Shown here: positions 53,796-61,780 of the stretch, piece by piece
Layout of the letters: every line of letters begins with the position of its first letter
How positions within the stretch are numbered: the stretch's first letter is position 1
Assembly (NCBI GenBank): GCA_021819725.1
Contig: JAKAQR010000007.1
Coordinates: 1-64,000, forward strand
DNA: 64,000 nt
Direction: 5' to 3'
Origin: Actinomycetes bacterium
GTDB taxonomy: Bacteria; Actinomycetota; Acidimicrobiia; Acidimicrobiales; Acidimicrobiaceae
Notes under the pieces: model-generated
Told to the model about the DNA's origin: nothing
The model's input: only the letters and a program-made list of their open reading frames with translations
The model's database searches: none
Translations under genes and position numbers: made by a program

Positions 53796-54207
53796 ACCGG
53801 TGACCCAAGAGGAGTTTGGGAGAATTTCAGCAGCATTCCTTGATGGTCTCACGATGGCGATGCCGGCGTACTTCGCGAGAGTCGAGGCAGAGTTGGTGCG
53901 CGAAGGTGAGGTCGATCTCGACTGGCTCACGGAGCTGCAGCGCCAAGTTGAGTCGGAGTTGGCGCTGCTCCTTGGAGCGCCGGCAGAGACACAGCGAGAG
54001 CCCCCGGTGGGGCTGATTCGCCGTCGGATCATGGAAGGGCTGGCCGAAAACGGTTGTGCTGCGAGCACGCCAGCCCTGCAGCGGCGTGGCCTCCTGCCTG
54101 CTAGTGCAGTGGATATCGATTCGGATCTGTCCGCGTTGCACCTCGCCTGGGGCGTAGCCAAGGCCCGCAGATTGCGCGCCCTGACTGAAGAACCGACGCG
54201 CGGCTAA
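53782..54207 (+). CDS. Hypothetical protein, third gene of larE cluster
   Basis: I do not recognise this 141-residue protein. It is mostly helical and acidic (EEFGRISAAFLDGLTMAMPAYFARVEAELVREGEVDLDWLTELQRQVESELALLLG), with a Cys at about 92 (ENGCAAST) and an Arg-rich end. The ATG lies inside the end of the NIL gene (14-bp overlap). A TTG start at 53770 is also in frame. Its 3' end overlaps the converging Cys-rich gene by four bases. Co-expression with larE and the NIL gene is likely from the overlaps. Confidence 0.65.
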   Translation: MTLSEPVTQEEFGRISAAFLDGLTMAMPAYFARVEAELVREGEVDLDWLTELQRQVESELALLLGAPAETQREPPVGLIRRRIMEGLAENGCAASTPALQRRGLLPASAVDIDSDLSALHLAWGVAKARRLRALTEEPTRG

Positions 54208-54392
54208 TCATCCTTGCGTTTTGGGATCTCCCAGCCAATTTTGGTCACTCGCGTACGGGCCTCATAGAAGAGGCAATCAGGTGGACAGGCGAACGGGAGA
54301 TCAAGGTTGGCTTTGAGCCTGCACCTTTGAATGCGCTCTCCTGAAGGGAGTGTTTGTAGAACATAGTGTTTGCAGGTCTCTTGAATGGCCAC
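54204..54392 (-). CDS. Small Cys-rich protein
   Basis: This 62-residue protein has cysteines and a histidine arranged as CKHYVLQTLPSGERIQRC, then FACPPDCLFYE. The four Cys and one His could hold a zinc ion or an iron-sulfur cluster. Similar short CxH...C...CPxxC proteins occur in actinobacteria as far as I recall, with no known role. TACGCT lies 6 nt before the GTG start. It converges with the larE cluster and is divergent from the NUDIX gene. Confidence 0.75.
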   Translation of the reverse strand: MAIQETCKHYVLQTLPSGERIQRCRLKANLDLPFACPPDCLFYEARTRVTKIGWEIPKRKDD

Positions 54393-54398
54393 CCCTGT

Positions 54399-54404
54399 AG
54401 CGTA
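54399..54404 (-). promoter_or_regulatory. Predicted -10 element TACGCT, leaderless start
   Basis: The hexamer is 6 nt from the GTG of the small Cys-rich gene on the minus strand, with no ribosome-binding site between. Confidence 0.45.
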
Positions 54405-54442
54405 CCAGTCCTAGGCTTATGGTGAGCGAAGGAATATGTTGA

Positions 54443-55150
54443 GTGGGTGAAATCGACCGAGGTAGTCAGGGGGCGACAGACGACCCTCGAGGTCCAGCAT
54501 CAGTGAACGAGCTGGCGCAGTGGATCCTGTCGCTGGCCGCCATTGCTCAGACGGGGCTAGCATTCAGTGATTCACTCTATGAGCGTGAACGTTACGACGA
54601 AATCCTTAAGGTGGTCGGCCGAATGCAACAGGCAGGTCTCTCCCAAAACGCCGGAGTTGATGCATCAGTGTTGACGGAGGAGGGGCCACGAGGGGTTCCA
54701 GGCTATGTGACGCCAAAGACCGCGGTTGGCGCCATTGTACTCGATTCATCGCAGCGCATGCTCCTCGTTCGCCGAGCAGATAGTGGAGTCTGGCTTTACC
54801 CCACAGGTTGGGCCGACGTTGGATACTCGCCAGCTGAGGTGGTCGTGAAGGAGGTCCAGGAAGAGACGGGGATTCGCTGCACGCCGACGCGTCTACTCGC
54901 GGTCCTTGATGGCATGCGACTGGGGTTCACCCGGGTCGCAATGTATAGCTCAATCTTCCTCTGTCAAGCCGACGGTGGTGAACTGCGACCGCACCCGCTC
55001 GAAACATCGGGAGCGGACTGGTTTGCTATCGATCGACTGCCACCTCGTCTCGAAGCGTTATTGGAACTACCATGGTTGAGTTGGATCCGAGACGGCGAGG
55101 AGCCACCACTCACTACGTACTTTGACCCTGTACGGGCTGATCACGTCTGA
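54443..55150 (+). CDS. NUDIX hydrolase with N-terminal extension
   Basis: A 235-residue cytoplasmic protein. About residues 18-70 form a helical NUDIX N-terminal domain (AQWILSLAAIAQTGLAFSDSLYERERYDEIL), and 92-225 the NUDIX fold. The NUDIX box spans GWADVGYSPAEVVVKEVQEETGI, with the REUXEE Arg replaced by Lys (KEVQEE). The family cleaves nucleoside diphosphate derivatives; the substrate is unknown. AAGGA is about 10 nt before the GTG start. The stop codon lies inside the first copy of a tandem 16-bp repeat. Confidence 0.88.
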   Translation: MGEIDRGSQGATDDPRGPASVNELAQWILSLAAIAQTGLAFSDSLYERERYDEILKVVGRMQQAGLSQNAGVDASVLTEEGPRGVPGYVTPKTAVGAIVLDSSQRMLLVRRADSGVWLYPTGWADVGYSPAEVVVKEVQEETGIRCTPTRLLAVLDGMRLGFTRVAMYSSIFLCQADGGELRPHPLETSGADWFAIDRLPPRLEALLELPWLSWIRDGEEPPLTTYFDPVRADHV

Positions 55151-55191
55151 GTCCTACTGCCTCTGAGTCCTACTGCCTCTGAGTCCTACTG
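55146..55191 (+). repeat. 16-bp tandem repeat (2.9 copies) over a stop codon
   Basis: TCTGAGTCCTACTGCC is present twice exactly and a third time for 14 bases. The first copy contains the TGA that ends the NUDIX gene. The repeat lies between two convergent genes. Confidence 0.9.
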
Positions 55192-55221
55192 TGTCGAGGG
55201 ATAGGGTTGCACCTTCTTTGG

Positions 55222-56076
55222 TTACTCTCCCTGCTGTCTGCGAAGAAAGCGTTCCGCCTCAATGGCGATGGTATCGATCGATGATCGTACGTTGAGTTCC
55301 TGTTCGTAGTTGGACTCCAGCGACGAGATATAGGCGACGAGATCGGGGTCCCGAGAGACGAAGTCCTTCACTTCTTGATCAGTGTCGCCAAGGTCCTCTC
55401 TGAGCTCGCGGAAGTCCTCTTCCATGCCGAGGAGGATCTCAAGTTGACGTAGGAGGGCAAGTGCTGAGCGTTGCGCCGGAAACTGGCTGAGATAGTGCGG
55501 CACTTCGACCCAGAGGGAAACGATCTCCGTGCCATAGCTCACTGAGGCTGACTGGAGCACACTCAGAAAGCCAGTGGGCCCCTCGTAGCGAGGACTGTCG
55601 AGTTGGAGCAGGTCGGCGACGTCTGGAGTACTCGCATAACCAAACAGCCGTGGTGGTTTCGTGTGCGGTGCAGGCGCGAGGAGCGAACCAAGGGTAATGA
55701 CCCGGTCAACAGCCAGCAGGTTAGCTACCGCAAGCAGTTCTGCCGATGCGGTCTTCCACCGAAACTGTGGCTCGGGTCCAAAGAGGAAGAAGACCGGTCC
55801 ATAGCGCTTTGTGGTCGCCTCGCCGATGACGAGCGTACTCCAACGTAGCTCGGAGATGCCGCGGTGGTCAATGGTTACCATGGGTCGGACCATGGAAAAG
55901 TCATAGAACTTCTCTGGATCGAGATACGCAAGATCGACGAGTCCAAGAGCCGTACTGATCTGATTATAGGCAATTGTTGCGGCATCACCTGCATCGGTCC
56001 ACCCAGAAAGCGCCGCGATGAGCGTCGCGGGCTTTCGGCGTTGGCCTACCCGCCTATGCCAGACGATATCTCTCAT
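55222..56076 (-). CDS. PAC2 family protein
   Basis: A 284-residue PAC2 (proteasome assembly chaperone 2-like) protein. It starts MRDIVWHRR and shows LIAALSGWTDAGDAAT near 20-35, FYDFSMVRPMV, and VITLGSLLAPAPHTKPPRLFGYASTPD. The C-terminal 60 residues are acidic helices (LGMEEDFRELREDLGDTDQEV). The family is common in Actinobacteria and sometimes near proteasome or metabolic genes; its biochemical role is unclear. TAGCAT 7 nt before the ATG with no ribosome-binding site suggests a leaderless message. Upstream frame extension overlaps the divergent GNAT gene and was dropped. Confidence 0.86.
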   Translation of the reverse strand: MRDIVWHRRVGQRRKPATLIAALSGWTDAGDAATIAYNQISTALGLVDLAYLDPEKFYDFSMVRPMVTIDHRGISELRWSTLVIGEATTKRYGPVFFLFGPEPQFRWKTASAELLAVANLLAVDRVITLGSLLAPAPHTKPPRLFGYASTPDVADLLQLDSPRYEGPTGFLSVLQSASVSYGTEIVSLWVEVPHYLSQFPAQRSALALLRQLEILLGMEEDFRELREDLGDTDQEVKDFVSRDPDLVAYISSLESNYEQELNVRSSIDTIAIEAERFLRRQQGE

Positions 56077-56083
56077 CGTATCT

Positions 56084-56089
56084 ATGCTA
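56084..56089 (-). promoter_or_regulatory. Predicted -10 element TAGCAT before the PAC2 gene
   Basis: The hexamer is 7 nt from the PAC2 ATG on the minus strand, with TTCAGT 16 nt upstream as a weak -35. No ribosome-binding site is seen. Confidence 0.45.
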
Positions 56090-56131
56090 GTTGCCAAAGG
56101 TGAAAACTGAAGGTAAACGAGAGGAGTTTTG

Positions 56132-56587
56132 ATGATGGCTGTGGACGAGTGGCAAGTCATACAACCGAAGGAGGGAAACTTCGAGCTCCTCCAGGCAATC
56201 AATCTGCTCTTACCACAGCTTTCGCAGCGAGCTGGGTCGCTCACACTGGAACGGCTCGACGAAGTCCTCGCCGCGCCTTCGTCGCATCTCTTCGTTGCCG
56301 TTAACCGGCAGGGTCAGATCGGCGCCATGTTGACCCTGGTTGTTTTCCCGATACTGACCGGGCAGCGGGCATGGGTAGAGGATGTGGTGGTAGATACCTC
56401 CTTGCGAGGAAAGGGGCTGGGTCGGTTGCTGACCCAACGAGCCCTACGAGCCGCGGAGGAACTCGGCGTAGCGACCGTCGACCTGACGTCAAGGGCCAGC
56501 AGGGTCGCTGCTCATGGCCTGTATGAGTCGGTTGGGTTTGTAGTTCGCGACACAAGTGTGTACCGTTTTGTAGTGGAGGCAAGTTAA
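56132..56587 (+). CDS. GNAT-family N-acetyltransferase
   Basis: A single GNAT domain of about 151 residues. VEDVVVDTSLRGKGLGRLLTQRALRAAEE carries strand 4 and the acetyl-CoA-binding R/Q-x-x-G-x-G/A motif (RGKGLG). YESVGFVVRDTSVYRF is the typical C-terminal block. The substrate is unknown. GAGGAG is 5 nt before the ATG at 56132; ATG 56135 is also possible. It lies 26 bp before citrate synthase on the same strand, so both may be transcribed together. Confidence 0.88.
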   Translation: MMAVDEWQVIQPKEGNFELLQAINLLLPQLSQRAGSLTLERLDEVLAAPSSHLFVAVNRQGQIGAMLTLVVFPILTGQRAWVEDVVVDTSLRGKGLGRLLTQRALRAAEELGVATVDLTSRASRVAAHGLYESVGFVVRDTSVYRFVVEAS

Positions 56588-56613
56588 AAGCCACGAGACA
56601 AGAAGAGGAGAAA

Positions 56614-57882
56614 ATGGCTGATTCAATTACGATCACAGACAACCGTACGGGCGAGGCGTTCGAGGTCCCGATCGTTGACGGGACGGTGTCCGCGGAACAG
56701 TGGAACAAGCATTTGCCTGGTATCTGGTTCCTTGATCCGGCTCTCGCGACGACAGCGATGTCAGAGAGTAGTATTTCGTATCTTGACGGGGAGGCGGGGA
56801 TCCTCCGCTATCGCGGTTACCCAATCGAGCAACTCGCCGAGAAATCGACCTATCTTGAGGTCGCCTATCTCCTCTTGAATGGCGAACTGCCGACCGAACA
56901 GCAGCTGTCGGCTTGGGTCGACGAGGTTACCCACCACACCTTCATCCATGAGAACGTGCGTAAGCGTTTTCTTGAGGGTTTTCACTACGATGCTCACCCG
57001 ATGGGCATCCTGGTCTCAGCGGTTGCGGCGCTCTCTACCTTCTATCTGGACGCCAAGGAGATCTTCGACCCCGAGGCTCGTCATCGCCAGATCGTACGAT
57101 TGATTGCGAAGATGCCGACGTTAGCGGCTGCTGCCTATCGTTTCTCCCAGGGCATGCCTTTTGTCTATCCTGATAATGCGCTAAGCTTCCCTGAGAACTT
57201 CCTCTCCATGATGTGGAAGATCGCTGAGCCTCGGTATGAGGCAGATCCTAGGCTGATCCGAGCGGTCGATGTTCTCTTCATTCTCCACGCTGATCATGAA
57301 CAGAACTGTTCAACAACGGCGATGCGGGTGGTTGGTTCTGCTCACTCCGATCCCTACTCCTCAGCTGCCGCTGCCTGTGCGGCTCTCTATGGACCACGTC
57401 ACGGCGGTGCGAACGAGGCGGTAGTGAAGATGCTGACCGAGATCGGCAGTATTGAGAATGTTCCAGATTTTGTTCGCTCAGTCAAAGAGGGCCACGGACG
57501 GCTGCAGGGTTTTGGTCATCGGGTCTATAAAAATTATGATCCTCGTGCCAAGATCATTAAGAACGTTGCCTATGACGTATTTGATGTGACTGGCAAGAAT
57601 CCACTCCTCGATATCGCCTTGAAACTGGAGGAGGTGGCACTCTCGGATGAGTACTTCATCTCGCGTAAGCTCTATCCGAACGTCGATTTCTACTCCGGGC
57701 TGATCTATCAGGCTATGGGCTTCCCGGTGGACATGTTCCCGGTATTGTTCGCGATCCCTCGCATGTCCGGCTGGCTCGCGCACTGGCAGGAGTTGCTCGA
57801 TCAGGACGCCAAGATCGCCCGACCTCGCCAGCGCTATATTGGTGCCGACAAGCGCGACTTCGTGCCGATTGCAGATCGATAG
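56614..57882 (+). CDS. gltA: Citrate synthase
   Basis: The enzyme condenses acetyl-CoA and oxaloacetate to open the TCA cycle. The 422-residue chain has ILRYRGYPIEQLAEKSTYLEVAYLLLNGELP, the active-site His in LHADHEQNCSTTAMR, GPRHGGANEAVVKML, and the second His in GFGHRVYKNYDPRA. An N-terminal beta domain of about 45 residues points to the type found in the hexameric or long bacterial enzymes. AGGAG precedes the ATG. A stem-loop follows the stop. Confidence 0.96.
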   Translation: MADSITITDNRTGEAFEVPIVDGTVSAEQWNKHLPGIWFLDPALATTAMSESSISYLDGEAGILRYRGYPIEQLAEKSTYLEVAYLLLNGELPTEQQLSAWVDEVTHHTFIHENVRKRFLEGFHYDAHPMGILVSAVAALSTFYLDAKEIFDPEARHRQIVRLIAKMPTLAAAAYRFSQGMPFVYPDNALSFPENFLSMMWKIAEPRYEADPRLIRAVDVLFILHADHEQNCSTTAMRVVGSAHSDPYSSAAAACAALYGPRHGGANEAVVKMLTEIGSIENVPDFVRSVKEGHGRLQGFGHRVYKNYDPRAKIIKNVAYDVFDVTGKNPLLDIALKLEEVALSDEYFISRKLYPNVDFYSGLIYQAMGFPVDMFPVLFAIPRMSGWLAHWQELLDQDAKIARPRQRYIGADKRDFVPIADR

Positions 57883-57895
57883 ATAGTCACCGACA

Positions 57896-57932
57896 GCTTG
57901 CTGCTCTCTAGCGAAGCAGTAGAGCAGCAAGC
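57896..57932. terminator. 12-bp stem-loop between citrate synthase and thioesterase
   Basis: GCTTGCTGCTCT and AGAGCAGCAAGC form a perfect 12-bp stem with a 13-nt loop between convergent genes. No T-run follows on either strand, so efficiency is uncertain. Confidence 0.65.
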
Positions 57933-57934
57933 CA

Positions 57935-58789
57935 TCAGGGCTTCACCCTGATGAGGCCCTCTTGGGCGACCGACAGGAGTAGTCGGCCTGCTTGATCATA
58001 CATCCTCCCCTGGGCTAAGCCTCGGGAGTGTTGGGTGGTGGGGCTGATCATGTCATAGAGAAACCAGTCATCGGCTCTGGCACTGCGGTGAAACCACATC
58101 GCATGGTCCAGGCTGGCAGCAAAGATTCTCTGGTCCATCCAAGACAGCTGATGGGGGAGCAGCGTGCTGTCGAGCAAGGTCATATCTGAGGCATAGGCAA
58201 ACAGACATGCGTGGAGTAGGGGAGAGTCTGGAAGTTGACCATCGGCTCGCAGCCAGATCATCTGCTGGGGTTTCCGGGGTTGTGGCAGTTTTGCCATAGT
58301 GGGTGGCAAGACATAGCGAATATCGAAGGGCCGTGGCCGGTCGTACCACTCTCCCATCAGCTCTGCCCATGGTGCCATCGTCTCTTCGAAATCAGGGAGG
58401 CTGAGTGGGTCAGGGACTTGGGGCGCCTCGATTTGGTGCTCGAGCCCTTCCTCTTCGACTTGAAACGACGCGGAGAGGTTGAAGATGGGCTTGCCGTGTT
58501 GGATCGCAAGCACGCGGCGTGTGCTGAAGCTCTTTCCATCGCGGATGCGTTCTACCTCATAGAGGAGGGGAATGTTTGGATCTCCGGGTCGGATGAAATA
58601 GGCGTGAAGGCTGTGCACGGCTCGATCGCTGGCAACCGTTCTCCCGGCGGCCACGAGTGCTTGTCCGGCAACTTGGCCACCGAAGACTCGTTGGCGGTCC
58701 TCTCGCGGGCTTTGCCCGCGAAAGATGTTGACTTCGATCGATTCGAGATCGAGCAGGGTGATGAGATCATCAAGGGCTTTTGACACCAT
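57935..58789 (-). CDS. tesB: Acyl-CoA thioesterase II
   Basis: This double-hotdog thioesterase of about 284 residues hydrolyses acyl-CoA to fatty acid and CoA. RVFGGQVAGQALVAAGRTV and VHSLHAYFIRPGDPNIPLLYEVERIRDGKSFSTRRV mark the first hotdog, and LDHAMWFHRSARADDWFLYD and GLAQGRMYDQAGRLLLSVAQEGLIR the second. The start is uncertain: AGGAG nearly touches the ATG at 58787-58789, and the next codon GTG has better spacing. A longer TTG start at 58813 has no support. It is divergent from gtrA. Confidence 0.92.
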   Translation of the reverse strand: MVSKALDDLITLLDLESIEVNIFRGQSPREDRQRVFGGQVAGQALVAAGRTVASDRAVHSLHAYFIRPGDPNIPLLYEVERIRDGKSFSTRRVLAIQHGKPIFNLSASFQVEEEGLEHQIEAPQVPDPLSLPDFEETMAPWAELMGEWYDRPRPFDIRYVLPPTMAKLPQPRKPQQMIWLRADGQLPDSPLLHACLFAYASDMTLLDSTLLPHQLSWMDQRIFAASLDHAMWFHRSARADDWFLYDMISPTTQHSRGLAQGRMYDQAGRLLLSVAQEGLIRVKP

Positions 58790-58844
58790 TCTCCTATCTA
58801 TGCCCTCTGCCAAGGGCTATGGTTATCAACCGCTGCAAAACGAC

Positions 58845-58850
58845 TAGGAT
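58845..58850 (+). promoter_or_regulatory. Predicted -10 element TAGGAT before gtrA-like gene
   Basis: TAGGAT is 6 nt before the GTG start at 58857. TTATCA, 16 nt upstream, may be the -35. There is no ribosome-binding site. Confidence 0.5.
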
Positions 58851-58856
58851 TGTCCC

Positions 58857-59354
58857 GTGCAGTCTCTCTATCGCACATTCTATGGCTGGTTGGTCGGCAA
58901 GGTCGGTCTCAAAGCCATTAAGTATGCACTTGCTTCAGTGGTCTCGGTGATCGTCACCGAAGTCGTACTTTTTTTGGTCTTCGGCGCTTTTCGGCTCTTC
59001 TCCGCCGAGGTATCCAATATCGTGGCTACCGCCGTCGCGGCCGTGCCTTCGTACTACCTCAACCGGAATTGGGCGTGGGGCAAGTCTGGCAAGTCCCATT
59101 TTCTCCGCGAGATCGTTCCCTTTTGGACGCTTGCGTTTATCGGGCTCGCCCTCTCTCTCGTGACGGTTGGTTTGGCGCAATCGTTTGCACAGACCCATCA
59201 CCTCTCGCACCTCACCGATGCCCTCTTTGTGAACTTTGCATCGCTGGTGGCATTCGGCGTAGTCTGGGTCGGCAAGTTTTTCATCTTCAATATCTGGCTC
59301 TTTGTAGAGACAGCAAACAGTGAGACAGCAAACAGTGAGGTAGAGCCACTATGA
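58857..59354 (+). CDS. GtrA-family membrane protein
   Basis: The 165-residue protein has four hydrophobic segments in the GtrA arrangement, with KYALASVVSVIVTEVVLFLVFG first and the conserved PSYYLNRNWAWG loop after the second. GtrA proteins are thought to move polyprenyl-linked sugars across the membrane. The C-terminus contains a short tandem repeat (TANSETANSE). The end overlaps cobT by four bases, though the functions are not obviously linked. Confidence 0.88.
   Translation: MQSLYRTFYGWLVGKVGLKAIKYALASVVSVIVTEVVLFLVFGAFRLFSAEVSNIVATAVAAVPSYYLNRNWAWGKSGKSHFLREIVPFWTLAFIGLALSLVTVGLAQSFAQTHHLSHLTDALFVNFASLVAFGVVWVGKFFIFNIWLFVETANSETANSEVEPL
59310..59339 (+). repeat. 15-bp in-frame tandem duplication
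   Basis: ACAGCAAACAGTGAG is present twice in direct tandem at the 3' end of the GtrA-family gene and encodes TANSE twice. Confidence 0.85.
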
Positions 59355-60403
59355 ACCCACCTGGAGAGGAAGCGAGTCGGTTCCTCGACCGCGATGCGAT
59401 GGAGGCGGCGTTACAGCTGCAGGGTCGACTCACGAAGCCGGCCGGATCACTGGGTCGTCTGGAGGATCTGGGTGTACAGCTAGCCGGCATCAGTGGTGCC
59501 TGCCCTCCTCGTATCCCAAGCAAACCGATGGTCGTGATCGCGGCTGGTGATCATGGCGTATTGGTTGAAGGAGTGTCCCCATGGCCGCAGGAGGTCACGA
59601 CACAGATGATCCACAACTTTCTTGCCGGAGGCGCTGCCATTAATGTGCTTGCCGATGAAGTTGGTGCCCAGGTCGTCGTCGTTGATTGTGGTGTCCACGC
59701 GGAGTTTACGCCAACCCCCATGTTGTACAGCGTTAAGCGAGCGCAGGTCACGGGCAACATCCATATCGAACCGGCGATGACAGAGGCTGTTGCTGCTGCC
59801 CTGATCGAGGAGGGCAGACACTTTGCCGCCCAACAGGCATCGCAAGGCATCGATCTCTTCGTAACAGGAGATATGGGGATAGGCAACACCACACCTTCAG
59901 CGGCACTGATCGCAACCGTCTGTAGCGTGAGTGCCGTCGATGTGACAGGCCGTGGCACTGGAGTTGATGATCATACGCTCGCAAAAAAGACGGCCATCGT
60001 CACCCAGGTCGTCGATTCGTACCATGGTGATCGATCGAATGCCGTGCAACTTCTAGCGCGCATGGGTGGATTCGAACATGCCTTTCTTGCCGGTCTGATC
60101 CTTGGTGCAGCGGAGGCACGAGTGCCGGTGATCCTCGATGGCGTTATCGCCATCGCTGCCGCATTGATGGCTGCCGCGGAGGACCAAGCGGTCGTTGACT
60201 ACCTTATCGCCGGGCATCGTTCGGTTGAGCCAGGCGCCTCGGTTGGGTTGGCACATCTTGGGCTGGAACCTTTGCTCGATCTTCATCTGCGCTTGGGGGA
60301 GGGAACAGGGGCCGTGCTGGCGGTTCCGATGGTTCGAGCAGCCGCCCGGGTACTCGCTGAAATGGCTACCTTCGATGCCGCAGGCGTAACGGAAAAAGGT
60401 TAG
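59351..60403 (+). CDS. cobT: Nicotinate-nucleotide:dimethylbenzimidazole phosphoribosyltransferase
   Basis: CobT activates 5,6-dimethylbenzimidazole to alpha-ribazole phosphate for the cobalamin lower loop. LTKPAGSLGRLEDLG near 27-41, VVIAAGDHGVLVEGVSPWPQEVTTQM, DMGIGNTTPSAAL and GRGTGVDD are family blocks, and the catalytic Glu is in RLGEGTGAVLA near 316. The length of 350 is normal. It overlaps the preceding gene. BluB, which supplies the base, is at 31.7 kb. Confidence 0.95.
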   Translation: MNPPGEEASRFLDRDAMEAALQLQGRLTKPAGSLGRLEDLGVQLAGISGACPPRIPSKPMVVIAAGDHGVLVEGVSPWPQEVTTQMIHNFLAGGAAINVLADEVGAQVVVVDCGVHAEFTPTPMLYSVKRAQVTGNIHIEPAMTEAVAAALIEEGRHFAAQQASQGIDLFVTGDMGIGNTTPSAALIATVCSVSAVDVTGRGTGVDDHTLAKKTAIVTQVVDSYHGDRSNAVQLLARMGGFEHAFLAGLILGAAEARVPVILDGVIAIAAALMAAAEDQAVVDYLIAGHRSVEPGASVGLAHLGLEPLLDLHLRLGEGTGAVLAVPMVRAAARVLAEMATFDAAGVTEKG

Positions 60404-60414
60404 TGAACCAGTGG

Positions 60415-60434
60415 TCGCGGCCAGTCAGCCGCGA
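60415..60434. terminator. Stem-loop between convergent cobT and hemG/hemY
   Basis: TCGCGGC-CAGTCA-GCCGCGA forms a 7-bp stem 12 bp after the cobT stop. There is no T-run, so it is only terminator-like. Confidence 0.4.
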
Positions 60435-60445
60435 ACAACCGGTAG

Positions 60446-61780
60446 CTACGCTGACACCAGCTGTTGTGCACGTGACCTGGCGGTGGCGATACACGTTGGG
60501 ATACCTGAGCCATTGATGTAGGCACCAGTGACGCCAATATCCCCATGAAACCGATCGAATAGATCGGCATCCAACTTGGCGATCAACTGTGCATGGTAGG
60601 GGCGAAAATGCGGGAAGGAACGGTTCCAACGGACGATACGGTTCCACGTCGTGGGCAATTGATGGTCGAGGATTTGATTCGCCTCAAGGGTCAGTGCCTC
60701 CAGTAGCTCGGTATCTGCCATGCGTAGGTGGCGGCGATCATAGAGCGAACCGGTTGATATCCGCAAAAGGGTTCCAGCCTGAGCGGTCCAACCTGGCCAC
60801 TTGTTCGAGGCAATTGACACCGCAGTGGTGAGAAGGCCGAGGTCACGCGCTACTAAGATGCCGCTGACCTCGAGAAGGCGTGATGGCAATACCTCCTTGG
60901 AGTAGCTGATGAGCATGGAAACTGATGAGTAGTGGATGGTGCTCAACAGACTGTGCCCTTCGTTGAAGAGGGGACCGAGCAGTGAAGCGCTTTGGTCGGC
61001 AGGCAGGGCGAGGAGCAGCCGTTGGCTTGCGTAGGATGCCGCCGGAGTCGTGATGAGCACATCGGATGGGCCACGTCGTTCGATCGACTGTACCGGGGAG
61101 CCGGTGACGATCGTACACCCTCCAGCTAGCAATGCGTCCTGCAGCTGGTTGATGAGTATGGACAGTCCCCCTGACGGTGCTCCAAAGGCTGGTGTGGCTG
61201 CTGCTCCCGACGACGGTGCAGGTGGAGGGGCATGCAGAATGCTTGGTGCGCTGGTTTGGGCGCTCAGTCCGTAGATGGTGTTGGCGTTGATACCTCCGAC
61301 GAGGGGTTCAACATTTGCGTCCGCCCATCGACGTCCATAACGGTTCGCGACGATAGCACCGAGGTCGTCGCTGGGACCAGAAGGCCAAAGCGAGGGCATG
61401 AGCGCCCCGATAGCGGCTCGTAGACGAGCGGAGGGTGGCACCAGGTGATTGGCCATCGCCTGCTGCGGTCGCAGTGGAGTGCCCAGATTGAGACCCGCTG
61501 GAATGGGCTCGGTCCCGGTAGACGTATAGAGGAGTGCTTTGCTGGCTGCTGGAGAGATCTCGGAGAGGGCTAAGTGATCGAGGAGCTCGTTCGCAGACGG
61601 GTTTCGACGCAGATAGGAGTCGGGCCCCAGCTCTACCTGAACCGTGTCGATGGTGGTCGTCTGTAACTTACCGCCAAGTCGCTCTTCTTGCTCAAAGACC
61701 GTTACTTCGTGGCCGTGTTGCATGAGCTCCCAGGCGGCCCCAAGCCCGCTGATGCCACCGCCAACGATGGCGACCTTCAT
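60446..61780 (-). CDS. hemY: Protoporphyrinogen/coproporphyrinogen oxidase
   Basis: This FAD-dependent oxidase of 444 residues starts VAIVGGGISGLGAAWELMQHGHEVTVFEQEERLGGKL, the Rossmann dinucleotide-binding motif of the HemY family. ELGPDSYLRRNPSANELLDHL and the final GDIGVTGAYINGSGIPTCIATAR match the FAD-binding end. In organisms with HemQ it normally oxidises coproporphyrinogen III to coproporphyrin III (CgoX). The start overlaps hemE by four bases, so the two are one operon. It converges with cobT. Confidence 0.92.
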   Translation of the reverse strand: MKVAIVGGGISGLGAAWELMQHGHEVTVFEQEERLGGKLQTTTIDTVQVELGPDSYLRRNPSANELLDHLALSEISPAASKALLYTSTGTEPIPAGLNLGTPLRPQQAMANHLVPPSARLRAAIGALMPSLWPSGPSDDLGAIVANRYGRRWADANVEPLVGGINANTIYGLSAQTSAPSILHAPPPAPSSGAAATPAFGAPSGGLSILINQLQDALLAGGCTIVTGSPVQSIERRGPSDVLITTPAASYASQRLLLALPADQSASLLGPLFNEGHSLLSTIHYSSVSMLISYSKEVLPSRLLEVSGILVARDLGLLTTAVSIASNKWPGWTAQAGTLLRISTGSLYDRRHLRMADTELLEALTLEANQILDHQLPTTWNRIVRWNRSFPHFRPYHAQLIAKLDADLFDRFHGDIGVTGAYINGSGIPTCIATARSRAQQLVSA

